Positions 6,781 to 12,377 of a stretch of DNA of 12,377 nucleotides are shown here, piece by piece. The notes under the pieces are model-generated. The model ran no database searches, was not told the DNA's origin, and saw only the letters and a program-made list of their open reading frames with translations. The translations under genes were made by a program, and so were the position numbers. Each line of letters starts with the position of its first letter. The stretch's first letter is position 1. The DNA is from Halobacteriovorax sp. (GTDB lineage: Bacteria; Bdellovibrionota; Bacteriovoracia; Bacteriovoracales; Bacteriovoracaceae): NCBI GenBank assembly GCA_002686115.1, contig NZAF01000063.1:3907-16283 (forward strand), written 5' to 3'.

Positions 6781-6804
6781 TATCTACATACTTACTATAA
6801 TCCT

Positions 6805-6833
6805 TTGATTTTGATTTGAATCTCAGATAGAAT
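6805..6833 (+). promoter_or_regulatory. Predicted sigma70-type promoter of the ftsE operon
   Basis: The -35 TTGATT (6805-6810, 4 of 6), a 17-nt spacer and the -10 TAGAAT (6828-6833, 5 of 6) give a predicted start at about 6840, with a 60-nt leader to the ftsE ATG. It is the best promoter match in this gap and the only one with ideal spacing in front of ftsE. A perfect dyad starts at the predicted +1. Confidence 0.6.
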
Positions 6834-6840
6834 ATAGAGG

Positions 6841-6860
6841 TACAGTATTCATATACTGTA
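6841..6860. promoter_or_regulatory. 20-bp perfect-arm dyad at the ftsE transcription start (possible operator)
   Basis: TACAGTAT-tcat-ATACTGTA has 8-bp perfect arms around a 4-nt centre. It begins at the predicted ftsE transcription start and would occupy about +1 to +20. At this place a bound protein would block initiation or clearance. As RNA it would form a hairpin at the extreme 5' end, which could protect the message. No U-run follows, so it is not a terminator. Confidence 0.5.
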
Positions 6861-6878
6861 TCAAATTAGGATGATTTG

Positions 6879-6898
6879 AAGATTTAAGAAGGAATCTT
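6879..6898 (+). promoter_or_regulatory. Small hairpin with the ftsE ribosome binding site in its loop
   Basis: AAGATT (6879-6884) can pair with AATCTT (6893-6898), leaving an 8-nt loop that holds the Shine-Dalgarno AAGAAGG (6886-6892). The ATG follows at 6900. The stem is short and AT-rich, so it would be weak; presenting the site in a loop would favour rather than block ribosome binding. Confidence 0.3.
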
Positions 6899-6899
6899 A

Positions 6900-7604
6900 A
6901 TGTTTCAAAAGGTAAAGAAAGACCAGAAATTACATTATTTTCAGGAGACGAATCAGTTTCAAAAAACTATTTTTAAACTTGATAACGTTGGCGTTAAGTT
7001 TGGAGATATTCAAGCTTTAAAAGACGTTAATTTAAGAGTTAATCAAGGTGAGATTGTATTTATTACTGGCGCATCAGGTGCAGGCAAGACAACATTATTA
7101 AATATTCTTGCAGGTAATTACCCTCAAACGAGTGGAACTGTTACTCTTCCAACAGGGAAGTTTAGTGCTCAAGTTTTTCAAGAGCTTAGACTCGTTGAGA
7201 ATATGACATGTCTTGAAAATTTAAAACTTGTTTTTGATCCATCGATTTATAAGAACAAGAAAGAATTTGAAAATGATCTCTATGAACTAGCAAAAATCTT
7301 AGGAATCACAAAGAGGCTAAACATTAAAGTATCTAATGCTAATGGCGGGTTAAGGCAGAAAGTCGCCATTATACGAGCACTATTAACGAGACCTGATATC
7401 TTTATTGCTGATGAGCCAACCAGCTCACTTGATTATGATAATGCAAAAAGATTATTCGATCTTTTAAACGTTTATAATACAAAAAGAGGAATGACTGTTA
7501 TTTGGGCATCTCACAATAGAGAGTTAGTAGGTAAATTTGTTGGTAAAATTCTTCATTTAGAAAGTGGAAGACTCATACACTCGGGGCATGCATGTTTTAT
7601 TTAA
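6900..7604 (+). CDS. ftsE: FtsE, ATPase of the FtsEX cell-division ABC complex
   Basis: 234 residues; typical FtsE is about 220, and the excess is a roughly 22-residue N-terminal extension before the ABC domain. FtsE is the cytoplasmic ATPase that, with FtsX, controls periplasmic peptidoglycan hydrolase activation at the septum. Seen: Walker A GASGAGKT (57-64), Q-loop VFQ (92-94), Walker B IFIADE (167-172) followed by PTSSLD, and the H-loop WASHN (H205). The ABC signature, normally LSGGQ, reads ANGGL (147-151), so the usual Ser is Asn. The FtsE identity rests largely on context: it overlaps an FtsX-like gene and precedes an EnvC-like gene. AAGAAGG sits 7 nt before the ATG. Without that context it could be called only an ABC ATPase of the FtsE/LolD class. 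Confidence 0.83.
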   Translation: MFQKVKKDQKLHYFQETNQFQKTIFKLDNVGVKFGDIQALKDVNLRVNQGEIVFITGASGAGKTTLLNILAGNYPQTSGTVTLPTGKFSAQVFQELRLVENMTCLENLKLVFDPSIYKNKKEFENDLYELAKILGITKRLNIKVSNANGGLRQKVAIIRALLTRPDIFIADEPTSSLDYDNAKRLFDLLNVYNTKRGMTVIWASHNRELVGKFVGKILHLESGRLIHSGHACFI

Positions 7605-8383
7605 ATGAAATCATCAACTTTTCTAAGAAAAATCTTTTTTTAACGTTAATGACGTTTGTCACTTCTTTAGCTTTCATTCATTCTGTTTCGCATTATTCGT
7701 ATTATGAGAAAAAAATAGTAAGTCTCATACCCAAGTTTGAAAATGAGTATTACTTTAATTCACTAATTTCAAAAGATATTGAGCTAGAACAGGTTAGAAG
7801 TAAAGTCGTTGACCTCCCAGGTGTCATCTCTTTTGAAGCATTAAGTAAAAAAGATATTAAGTCTGCAGTTAAGGGATTAAGTGCAGAGGTAGGCTTTAGT
7901 AATAGTGAAATTAAAATGATGTCTTCACTCAATTCGTTTAAGATTAATCTTCAAGATAACTTAAGTCAAAAATCAATTGATTTGATAAGAGAGTATTTAA
8001 AGAGAATTGCAGGTGATGATAATATATTATTAGGTGCTGTAACGAAGAAGATTAATAACGATGTAGTGATTAAGTCTTTTCTATTGGCGATAAAAGATTG
8101 GCCTATGCAAGTCGTAGTAGGCTTCTTATTTCTAATTTGGACGATATGTTTTTTTACTTTTAACAGTAGAATCACAAATTACTCTTACATCATTGAAAAA
8201 TTTCAACGTAGAAGTAGTGTAAAACTTAAAATGGTATTAATGATGTTTGCTGTTCTCGTTGCATTAAATACAATACTCGCTTATAACGTAGCCCAAATAT
8301 CAGTGTTAAGTCTTTTAATAACATCGACAACTTTTTTAATCATACCATTTATCTTTTGTTATCAACTTAAATGGAATAAGTAA
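7592..8383 (+). CDS. ftsX: FtsX-like membrane protein of the FtsEX complex
   Basis: 263 residues, shorter than E. coli FtsX (about 350). FtsX is the inner-membrane half of FtsEX and passes the ATPase cycle to a periplasmic partner through its large first loop. Seen: four likely membrane segments at about 13-32, 171-190, 211-232 and 236-257, with a 135-residue periplasmic loop between the first two. This is the standard FtsX topology. The loop contains VVDLPGVISFEALSKKD (72-88), which resembles the common FtsX pattern of a VxxLPGVxxVEFVSKEE-type segment. The gene overlaps ftsE by 13 nt in another frame, and GGGG is placed just before its ATG, so translation is likely coupled. Sequence conservation beyond topology is low. 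The shorter length comes mainly from a short cytoplasmic N-terminus and short loops. Confidence 0.8.
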   Translation: MFYLNEIINFSKKNLFLTLMTFVTSLAFIHSVSHYSYYEKKIVSLIPKFENEYYFNSLISKDIELEQVRSKVVDLPGVISFEALSKKDIKSAVKGLSAEVGFSNSEIKMMSSLNSFKINLQDNLSQKSIDLIREYLKRIAGDDNILLGAVTKKINNDVVIKSFLLAIKDWPMQVVVGFLFLIWTICFFTFNSRITNYSYIIEKFQRRSSVKLKMVLMMFAVLVALNTILAYNVAQISVLSLLITSTTFLIIPFIFCYQLKWNK

Positions 8384-9387
8384 TGTTAAAGATAACTCTT
8401 TCTCTTTTATTCATTTACTCGAGTTTTGCAGCGATTTCAAATAATCCTACAAAGAGTTTAAGTGCTATTCGAAATGATATTCGAAGTCTTAGAAAGAGTA
8501 TATCTTCTCTAGAAAAAAGTCTTGCTAAGAAAAATAATAAATATGTAGAAATTGTAAAAAAGAGACAAATGGTTGATCTCGAAGCTTACAAGATTAAAGC
8601 AGAGATAAAGAAGTCAGATGAATCAATAGCAAGTTATAAGAAAAAACTTGATAAAAGTTATAAGAGTTTAATTTTAACATCGATAGATAATTACGACATG
8701 AAATCTCTTATGGTGAAAAGATTAAGTCTTAAGAGAATGAAAGAGCAAAAGAAGGAATTAAAGAATCTTGAGTTAAACAAAAAGAAACTTAAAGATATAT
8801 TCACAGGACTTGTGACAGAGTATCAACAAGTTATCAAATACGAAGATGAATTATTAGAAACGATTCAGAATATTGAAAAATCAAAAAAAGACTATGTTGA
8901 AAGATATGTCCTTGAAAAAGAAAACTTTGAAAAAGAGAAGTCTAAGAAGAAGTTTGCAAATACCCAAAAGAGAAGCAGAAAAAAGAAAGTTGCTTCACAA
9001 AAAAATAGTCAAATTAATGAACGATTTGAAGCACCGATTTCGAAACATTTTGCTCATGAAGCTAATGGTAAAGGGATCACTTTTAAAACAAAGATTAAGG
9101 AAGGTATAAAAGCCTCTCGTGATGGAAAAGTCGTTTATACCGGAACACTTGCAAACTTTGGTAATGTGGTTATGATTGACCATGGTAATGAACTTCGAAG
9201 TATTTATTTAGGAGACTTTAATAGTTCTATAAAGAAAGATCAGCCAGTTAAAGTAGGACAAATTATAGGACAGGTTAAGTCTCAGATAAGAAAAGATCAG
9301 TTTAGTAAGATATATTTTGAAATAAGAAAAAAGAATAAAGTTCAAAACACTGTTAAACTTGTAAAAAATTTCAAAGCACGTGGCTAA
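8383..9387 (+). CDS. EnvC-like coiled-coil protein with degenerate LytM domain
   Basis: 334 residues. EnvC-type proteins are periplasmic partners of FtsEX that activate murein amidases. Seen: a signal peptide (1-17, ending in SSFA), a long Lys/Glu-rich coiled coil from about 22 to 205, then a C-terminal M23/LytM domain (211-330). In active LytM enzymes zinc is held by HxxxD and HxH. Here the aligned positions are G229 and T233 in GKGITF, and K309 and Y311 in KIYFEI, so all three are lost or replaced. H267 in the IDHG motif remains. E. coli EnvC has the same kind of loss (its equivalent reads LYFEIR), so this protein is best seen as an activator, not a hydrolase. Its ATG shares one base with the ftsX stop (TAATG), and a CtpA-type protease gene follows 33 nt later, a common neighbourhood for envC. 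Confidence 0.83.
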   Translation: MLKITLSLLFIYSSFAAISNNPTKSLSAIRNDIRSLRKSISSLEKSLAKKNNKYVEIVKKRQMVDLEAYKIKAEIKKSDESIASYKKKLDKSYKSLILTSIDNYDMKSLMVKRLSLKRMKEQKKELKNLELNKKKLKDIFTGLVTEYQQVIKYEDELLETIQNIEKSKKDYVERYVLEKENFEKEKSKKKFANTQKRSRKKKVASQKNSQINERFEAPISKHFAHEANGKGITFKTKIKEGIKASRDGKVVYTGTLANFGNVVMIDHGNELRSIYLGDFNSSIKKDQPVKVGQIIGQVKSQIRKDQFSKIYFEIRKKNKVQNTVKLVKNFKARG

Positions 9388-9420
9388 AAAAGTTTAACAA
9401 GTAGGTTTTGGGAGAGAAAA

Positions 9421-10767
9421 ATGATTAGGCCTTTAATTGTGGCATTTTGTCTTTGTAGTTTAGTACTAGCAAAAGAAAAGAGCCCTTCTAGATATGAGAA
9501 ATTAGAATTATTTAACAAGATACTACATGTTGTAGAAAATCAATATTACCGAGATGTTGATATTTCGAAACTGATTGATGGCGCACTTAAGGGGATGATG
9601 AATACCTTAGACCCGCATTCTACTTTCTTAGATAAGAAGATTTTTAAGAAAATGCAAGATGATACTAAAGGTGAGTATGGTGGCCTTGGTATTGAGGTGA
9701 CACAAAAAGATGGGTTACTAATCATTATTACTCCTATTGAAGACTCACCAGCTTTTAGAGCAGGGCTTCAACCAGGTGATAAAATAGTGGAAATTAATGG
9801 AGAGTCAACTCTAGGGATTACTCTTAATGAAGCTGTAGAAAAGATGAATGGAGATCCAAAAACAGCAATTGATCTTGGTATTTTAAGAAGAGGTGAGAAA
9901 GAGACTCGCTATTTTAAAATTAAAAGAGAAATTATAAAAATTAACCCAATAAAGTCATTCTTATTAGATGAATATGCTTTAATAAGGCTAAAAAGTTTCC
10001 AAAAAGATTCAGGAAAGTTTATAAGTAAGGCCTTAAAAAGATATAATAACCAGTTGAAAAAGAAAAAGAAAAAGCTGAAAGGTATTATTCTCGACTTAAG
10101 GTCTAATCCTGGTGGTCTACTCGATGAAGCTGTGAATGTTTCAAGTCTTTTTTTGAATGAAGGGGTTGTTGTAAGAACTGAAGGAAGAGATCCTAAGAAT
10201 AAAGAGATACACTATGTAAGAAAATCTGGAATGAAGGATTTAAGAACGCCATTGGCGGTTATTGTTAATAGTTCATCGGCATCTGCATCAGAGATCGTTG
10301 CTGGTGCTATTCAGGATTATAATCGTGGAATTATTATTGGTTCCAAAACTTTTGGGAAAGGAACTGTTCAAAAGATCGTTCAGCTTGGAGAAGCAGAAGG
10401 ACTTAAGCTTACAATTGCTCAGTACATGACTCCTAATGGAAGAAAGATTCAAACAATTGGTGTCACTCCAGATGTTGAAATCCCTGCAGTTGAAGGAGAA
10501 TGGGTTAAAGAGAATCTCGATGGCTACGAATCTATAAGAGAAATAGACTTAAGAAATCACCTGTCGGCTACAAAAGAGACGAAGGAAGAGAAATTAGAGC
10601 GAGAAGAGAGAGAGAGAACATTGAGAAAGATGAGAATTGCTCGTATAAAGAATAAGAATAAAGATGTTAAAGAATCTAAAGCAGATCTACCAAAAAAATA
10701 TAATCCTTCGAATGATTATCATGTCACTCAAGCGATTAGATTACTTTCTGCTGCCGGAAAACTTTAG
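9421..10767 (+). CDS. ctpA: CtpA-type C-terminal processing protease (S41)
   Basis: 448 residues, a normal length. S41 proteases of this type are exported and trim periplasmic or lipoprotein substrates, often affecting peptidoglycan hydrolases. Seen: a signal peptide (MIRPLIVAFCLCSLVLA); the N-terminal segment DPHSTFLDKK (64-73); a PDZ domain (about 85-170) with GEYGGLGIEV and SPAFRAGLQPGDKIVEING; and the protease core with LRSNPGGLLDEAV (226-238). The catalytic Ser-Lys pair is S288 in SSSASASEI and K313 in TFGKGTVQ, 25 residues apart as in the family. The C-terminal region (384-425) carries a very charged Lys/Glu/Arg insert encoded by a purine-rich tract with a GA repeat. A Cys at position 10 or 12 lies within the hydrophobic core and is not a convincing lipobox. 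GGGAGAG lies about 5 nt before the ATG. It is the last gene of the ftsE operon. Confidence 0.93.
   Translation: MIRPLIVAFCLCSLVLAKEKSPSRYEKLELFNKILHVVENQYYRDVDISKLIDGALKGMMNTLDPHSTFLDKKIFKKMQDDTKGEYGGLGIEVTQKDGLLIIITPIEDSPAFRAGLQPGDKIVEINGESTLGITLNEAVEKMNGDPKTAIDLGILRRGEKETRYFKIKREIIKINPIKSFLLDEYALIRLKSFQKDSGKFISKALKRYNNQLKKKKKKLKGIILDLRSNPGGLLDEAVNVSSLFLNEGVVVRTEGRDPKNKEIHYVRKSGMKDLRTPLAVIVNSSSASASEIVAGAIQDYNRGIIIGSKTFGKGTVQKIVQLGEAEGLKLTIAQYMTPNGRKIQTIGVTPDVEIPAVEGEWVKENLDGYESIREIDLRNHLSATKETKEEKLEREERERTLRKMRIARIKNKNKDVKESKADLPKKYNPSNDYHVTQAIRLLSAAGKL
10605..10617 (+). repeat. Short GA dinucleotide run inside ctpA
   Basis: Six and a half AG units interrupt the charged C-terminal insert of ctpA, in a longer purine-rich stretch at about 10570-10640. 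Slippage here would shift the frame after the catalytic core. Confidence 0.6.
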
Positions 10768-10768
10768 C

Positions 10769-11281
10769 TTAGAAAATTTCACATACTTCCTCTAGAAACT
10801 TTGCATGTGTATTTCTAAGTTCTAGAGGATCATCAAATCGAATAGAGACTCTTTTTTCAATACGATTTTCCAAATCTTCTTTAAAATTGTCTTGATTCCA
10901 ATTAACGACGGCGTAACATTCCACAAGGTTATCGTTTAAGATTAAAGATCCAAGCTTAAGCTGTACCTTAAGATCTTTTGACTTAGTCCCTGGATGCAAT
11001 TTACATAATTTTATAAGTTCAGCCTTTAAAGCTTTATTTTCCCATTTTAATGCCTGCAAAATATCTTCTTCAACACTTGTAACAAAGTAATCATTGCCAT
11101 CAATCTGGCATTTTATATTTTTAACAGTGCTAGTTTCTAAATAACGGTATGCGAAATTTTCAAGATTATACTTTAATAAAGCGCCGATACCACTAATATC
11201 ACTAAGTTGCTCGCGGTTTCGATCATTCATAAGTTTTTCAAGTTCTTCTTTTGATGTATTTTTATCGATTTCTTGATTCAT
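10769..11281 (-). CDS. Unknown 170-residue cytoplasmic protein
   Basis: 170 residues, with no family I recognise. Seen: a charged N-terminal helix (about 8-30), a central segment DYFVTSVEEDILQALKWENKALKAELIKLCKLH (64-96, described in parts as strand, helix and helix), then likely beta strands KVQLKLGSLILND and VECYAVVNW (105-128), and a C-terminal helix LRNTHAKFLEEVCEIF (155-170). There is no signal peptide or membrane segment. The start is ATG 11281-11279 with GAGGT 4 nt upstream on the minus strand. It stands alone on the minus strand, its stop 1 nt from the ctpA stop and its start 82 nt from the divergent xseA. No terminator separates it from ctpA. Function unknown; its neighbours suggest nothing specific. 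Confidence 0.75.
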   Translation of the reverse strand: MNQEIDKNTSKEELEKLMNDRNREQLSDISGIGALLKYNLENFAYRYLETSTVKNIKCQIDGNDYFVTSVEEDILQALKWENKALKAELIKLCKLHPGTKSKDLKVQLKLGSLILNDNLVECYAVVNWNQDNFKEDLENRIEKRVSIRFDDPLELRNTHAKFLEEVCEIF

Positions 11282-11295
11282 GATGACCTCATTAA

Positions 11296-11325
11296 TTTAC
11301 TAAATAGATTAAGCATTAGTATAAT
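11296..11325 (+). promoter_or_regulatory. Predicted xseA promoter
   Basis: A perfect TATAAT (11320-11325) is preceded by TTTACT (11296-11301, 4 of 6) with an 18-nt spacer. The predicted start is near 11332, giving a leader of about 32 nt before the xseA ATG. On the minus strand TATACT overlaps the same -10 (11323-11318) and could serve the divergent unknown gene, but no good -35 accompanies it. Confidence 0.5.
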
Positions 11326-11363
11326 AAAGAGGCTCAATTAGCAAAAATCTTTATAGGGGACAA

Positions 11364-12377
11364 ATGTTAGAAAACGTACCAAGTGTTACAGATCTCGTTA
11401 ATCAGATTAAAAATAATCTTGAAGGACAATTTCGCAATGTCACAATTGTAGGAGAAGTGACGAATCTTAGTTCGTCGGCTTCGGGACATTGGTATTTTTC
11501 ACTGAGTGATTCGCAATCTCTTATTAATGCTGCATGTTTTAGAATGGACGCAGCAAGAAATCATGCTCTTAAGACATTAAAAGATGGTGATAAAGTTGTT
11601 TGTCAGGGAAGTATATCAGTCTATAACAAAAGAGGTAGCTTCCAATTAATCACAAAACGCATCAGTCCTATTGGTAAGGGTGATCTAAAAGAACAATTTG
11701 AAAAACTAAAAGTAAAATTGAGGGCCGAAGGACTTTTTGATAGTGATGTAAAAGTACCAATTCCTTCTCTTCCTCGACGAGTTGCAGTTATAACGGCAAA
11801 AGGTGGAGCGGCACTCCAAGACTTTCTAAATATTATAAAGAGACGTTCTCTATTCCTTGATGTCGTCGTTGTACCGGCACTCGTTCAAGGGGATACAGCT
11901 CCTAGGTCAATAAGAAATGCTTTAAATGCAACCATTAAATACCAACTTGAGAATGAAAAGAATGATCATAGTGAATTACTATTTGATGCCATTGTTCTAA
12001 CTCGAGGTGGTGGTAGTCTCGAGGACCTATGGGCCTTTAATGATGAGGCCTTGGCCTGGGACATTTATAATTGTCCAATACCCATCATTAGTGCTGTCGG
12101 ACATCAGGTTGATTTTTCTATTAGTGATTTTGTCTCTGACTTAAGGGTTGAAACACCATCTGCCGCAGCAGAGGTCCTAACTAATGAACAAAATCAGATA
12201 AAAGAGAGAATGGAGAATTGCTCTCGACGACTAAAAGTTTCTTCAACTCACTTAGTGTCTAAGTATAGATTAAGAGTTGGAGACAGCCATCCTATGAGAT
12301 TTGCTTCAAAACTTAAAAATAGGATTCATGAGTTAAAAGAGAGACTTCTAAGTTTACACTTAGTTTCAAGAAAGTAT
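11364..12377 (+). CDS. xseA: Exonuclease VII large subunit (3' truncated by window)
   Basis: The frame stays open from ATG 11364 to the right edge, 338 codons. XseA is the catalytic subunit of exonuclease VII, which degrades single-stranded DNA with the small subunit XseB. Seen: an N-terminal OB-fold (about 5-100) with VTIVGEVTNLSSSASGHWYFSL; then the catalytic domain with RVAVITAKGGAALQDFLNIIKRR (residues 139-161), VVVPALVQGDTAP, VLTRGGGSLEDLWAFNDE and AVGHQVDFSISDFVSDLRVETPSAAAE. The residues matching E. coli D155, R205, H238 and D241, reported there as important for activity, are D153, R214, H247 and D250, all kept. The common GHE is GHQ here (Q248). AGGGGA lies 3 nt before the ATG. The helical C-terminal part, and xseB if linked, lie beyond the window. 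Confidence 0.93.
   Translation, partial: MLENVPSVTDLVNQIKNNLEGQFRNVTIVGEVTNLSSSASGHWYFSLSDSQSLINAACFRMDAARNHALKTLKDGDKVVCQGSISVYNKRGSFQLITKRISPIGKGDLKEQFEKLKVKLRAEGLFDSDVKVPIPSLPRRVAVITAKGGAALQDFLNIIKRRSLFLDVVVVPALVQGDTAPRSIRNALNATIKYQLENEKNDHSELLFDAIVLTRGGGSLEDLWAFNDEALAWDIYNCPIPIISAVGHQVDFSISDFVSDLRVETPSAAAEVLTNEQNQIKERMENCSRRLKVSSTHLVSKYRLRVGDSHPMRFASKLKNRIHELKERLLSLHLVSRKY

Noticed and set aside
6841..6860. Dyad at 6841 as a LexA/SOS box
   Set aside because: The arms are TACAG...CTGTA, the reverse polarity of CTGT-N8-ACAG, and no SOS gene follows.
8873..9109. Lys-rich plus-strand frame inside the envC-like gene
   Set aside because: It is a shadow of the AAA/AAG-rich coiled-coil coding sequence in another frame.

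Overview
The window is a compact, AT-rich stretch of bacterial chromosome with genes on both strands and short gaps. It carries no RNA genes, insertion sequences, prophage genes or CRISPR arrays that I can see. The gene set (Tol system, FtsEX with an EnvC-like partner, CheR, exonuclease VII) points to a Gram-negative organism with an outer membrane. The low G+C, Lys/Ile/Asn-rich proteins and overall style suggest a Bdellovibrio-and-like organism such as Bacteriovorax/Halobacteriovorax. That placement is an inference from style, not from a marker gene.

Layout. Positions 1-1601 (+) hold the 3' end of a TolA/TonB-like gene followed by tolB. Positions 1602-3583 (+) hold a promoter overlapping a small dyad, then a GAF/AAA+/Fis-type regulator, a small basic protein of unknown function and a clear rho-independent terminator. 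Positions 3605-5035 (+) encode an HD-domain phosphohydrolase. Positions 5032-6644 (-) are a two-gene unit: a CheR-type methyltransferase with a GTG start and a downstream gene of unknown function. The 255-bp gap 6645-6899 is packed with short dyads and a direct repeat and contains a good sigma70-type promoter for the next operon. Positions 6900-10767 (+) are a tightly packed envelope operon: ftsE, ftsX (13-nt overlap), an EnvC-like LytM protein (1-nt overlap) and a CtpA-type S41 protease. Positions 10769-11281 (-) encode an unknown 170-residue protein. Positions 11364-12377 (+) hold the 5' part of xseA, which runs off the window.

How the genes work together. TolA/TolB and FtsEX-EnvC-CtpA both serve cell-envelope constriction and peptidoglycan remodelling during division. 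In the known model FtsEX uses ATP to control an EnvC-type periplasmic coiled-coil protein that activates murein amidases. The EnvC-like protein here has lost the LytM catalytic residues, as expected of an activator.

The most unusual item is the regulator at 1740-3290. Its architecture is that of a sigma54 enhancer-binding protein with an intact Walker A and Fis helix-turn-helix, but the GAFTGA loop, the Walker B Asp-Glu pair and the second arginine finger are replaced. It is therefore unlikely to activate sigma54 and may be a DNA-binding regulator with a non-hydrolysing AAA+ core. A TACAG/CTGTA dyad covers the -10 region of its predicted promoter, and a related, longer dyad starts at the predicted transcription start of ftsE, raising the untested possibility of a shared operator. 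The orphan CheR with its unknown partner is the second candidate for something undescribed.
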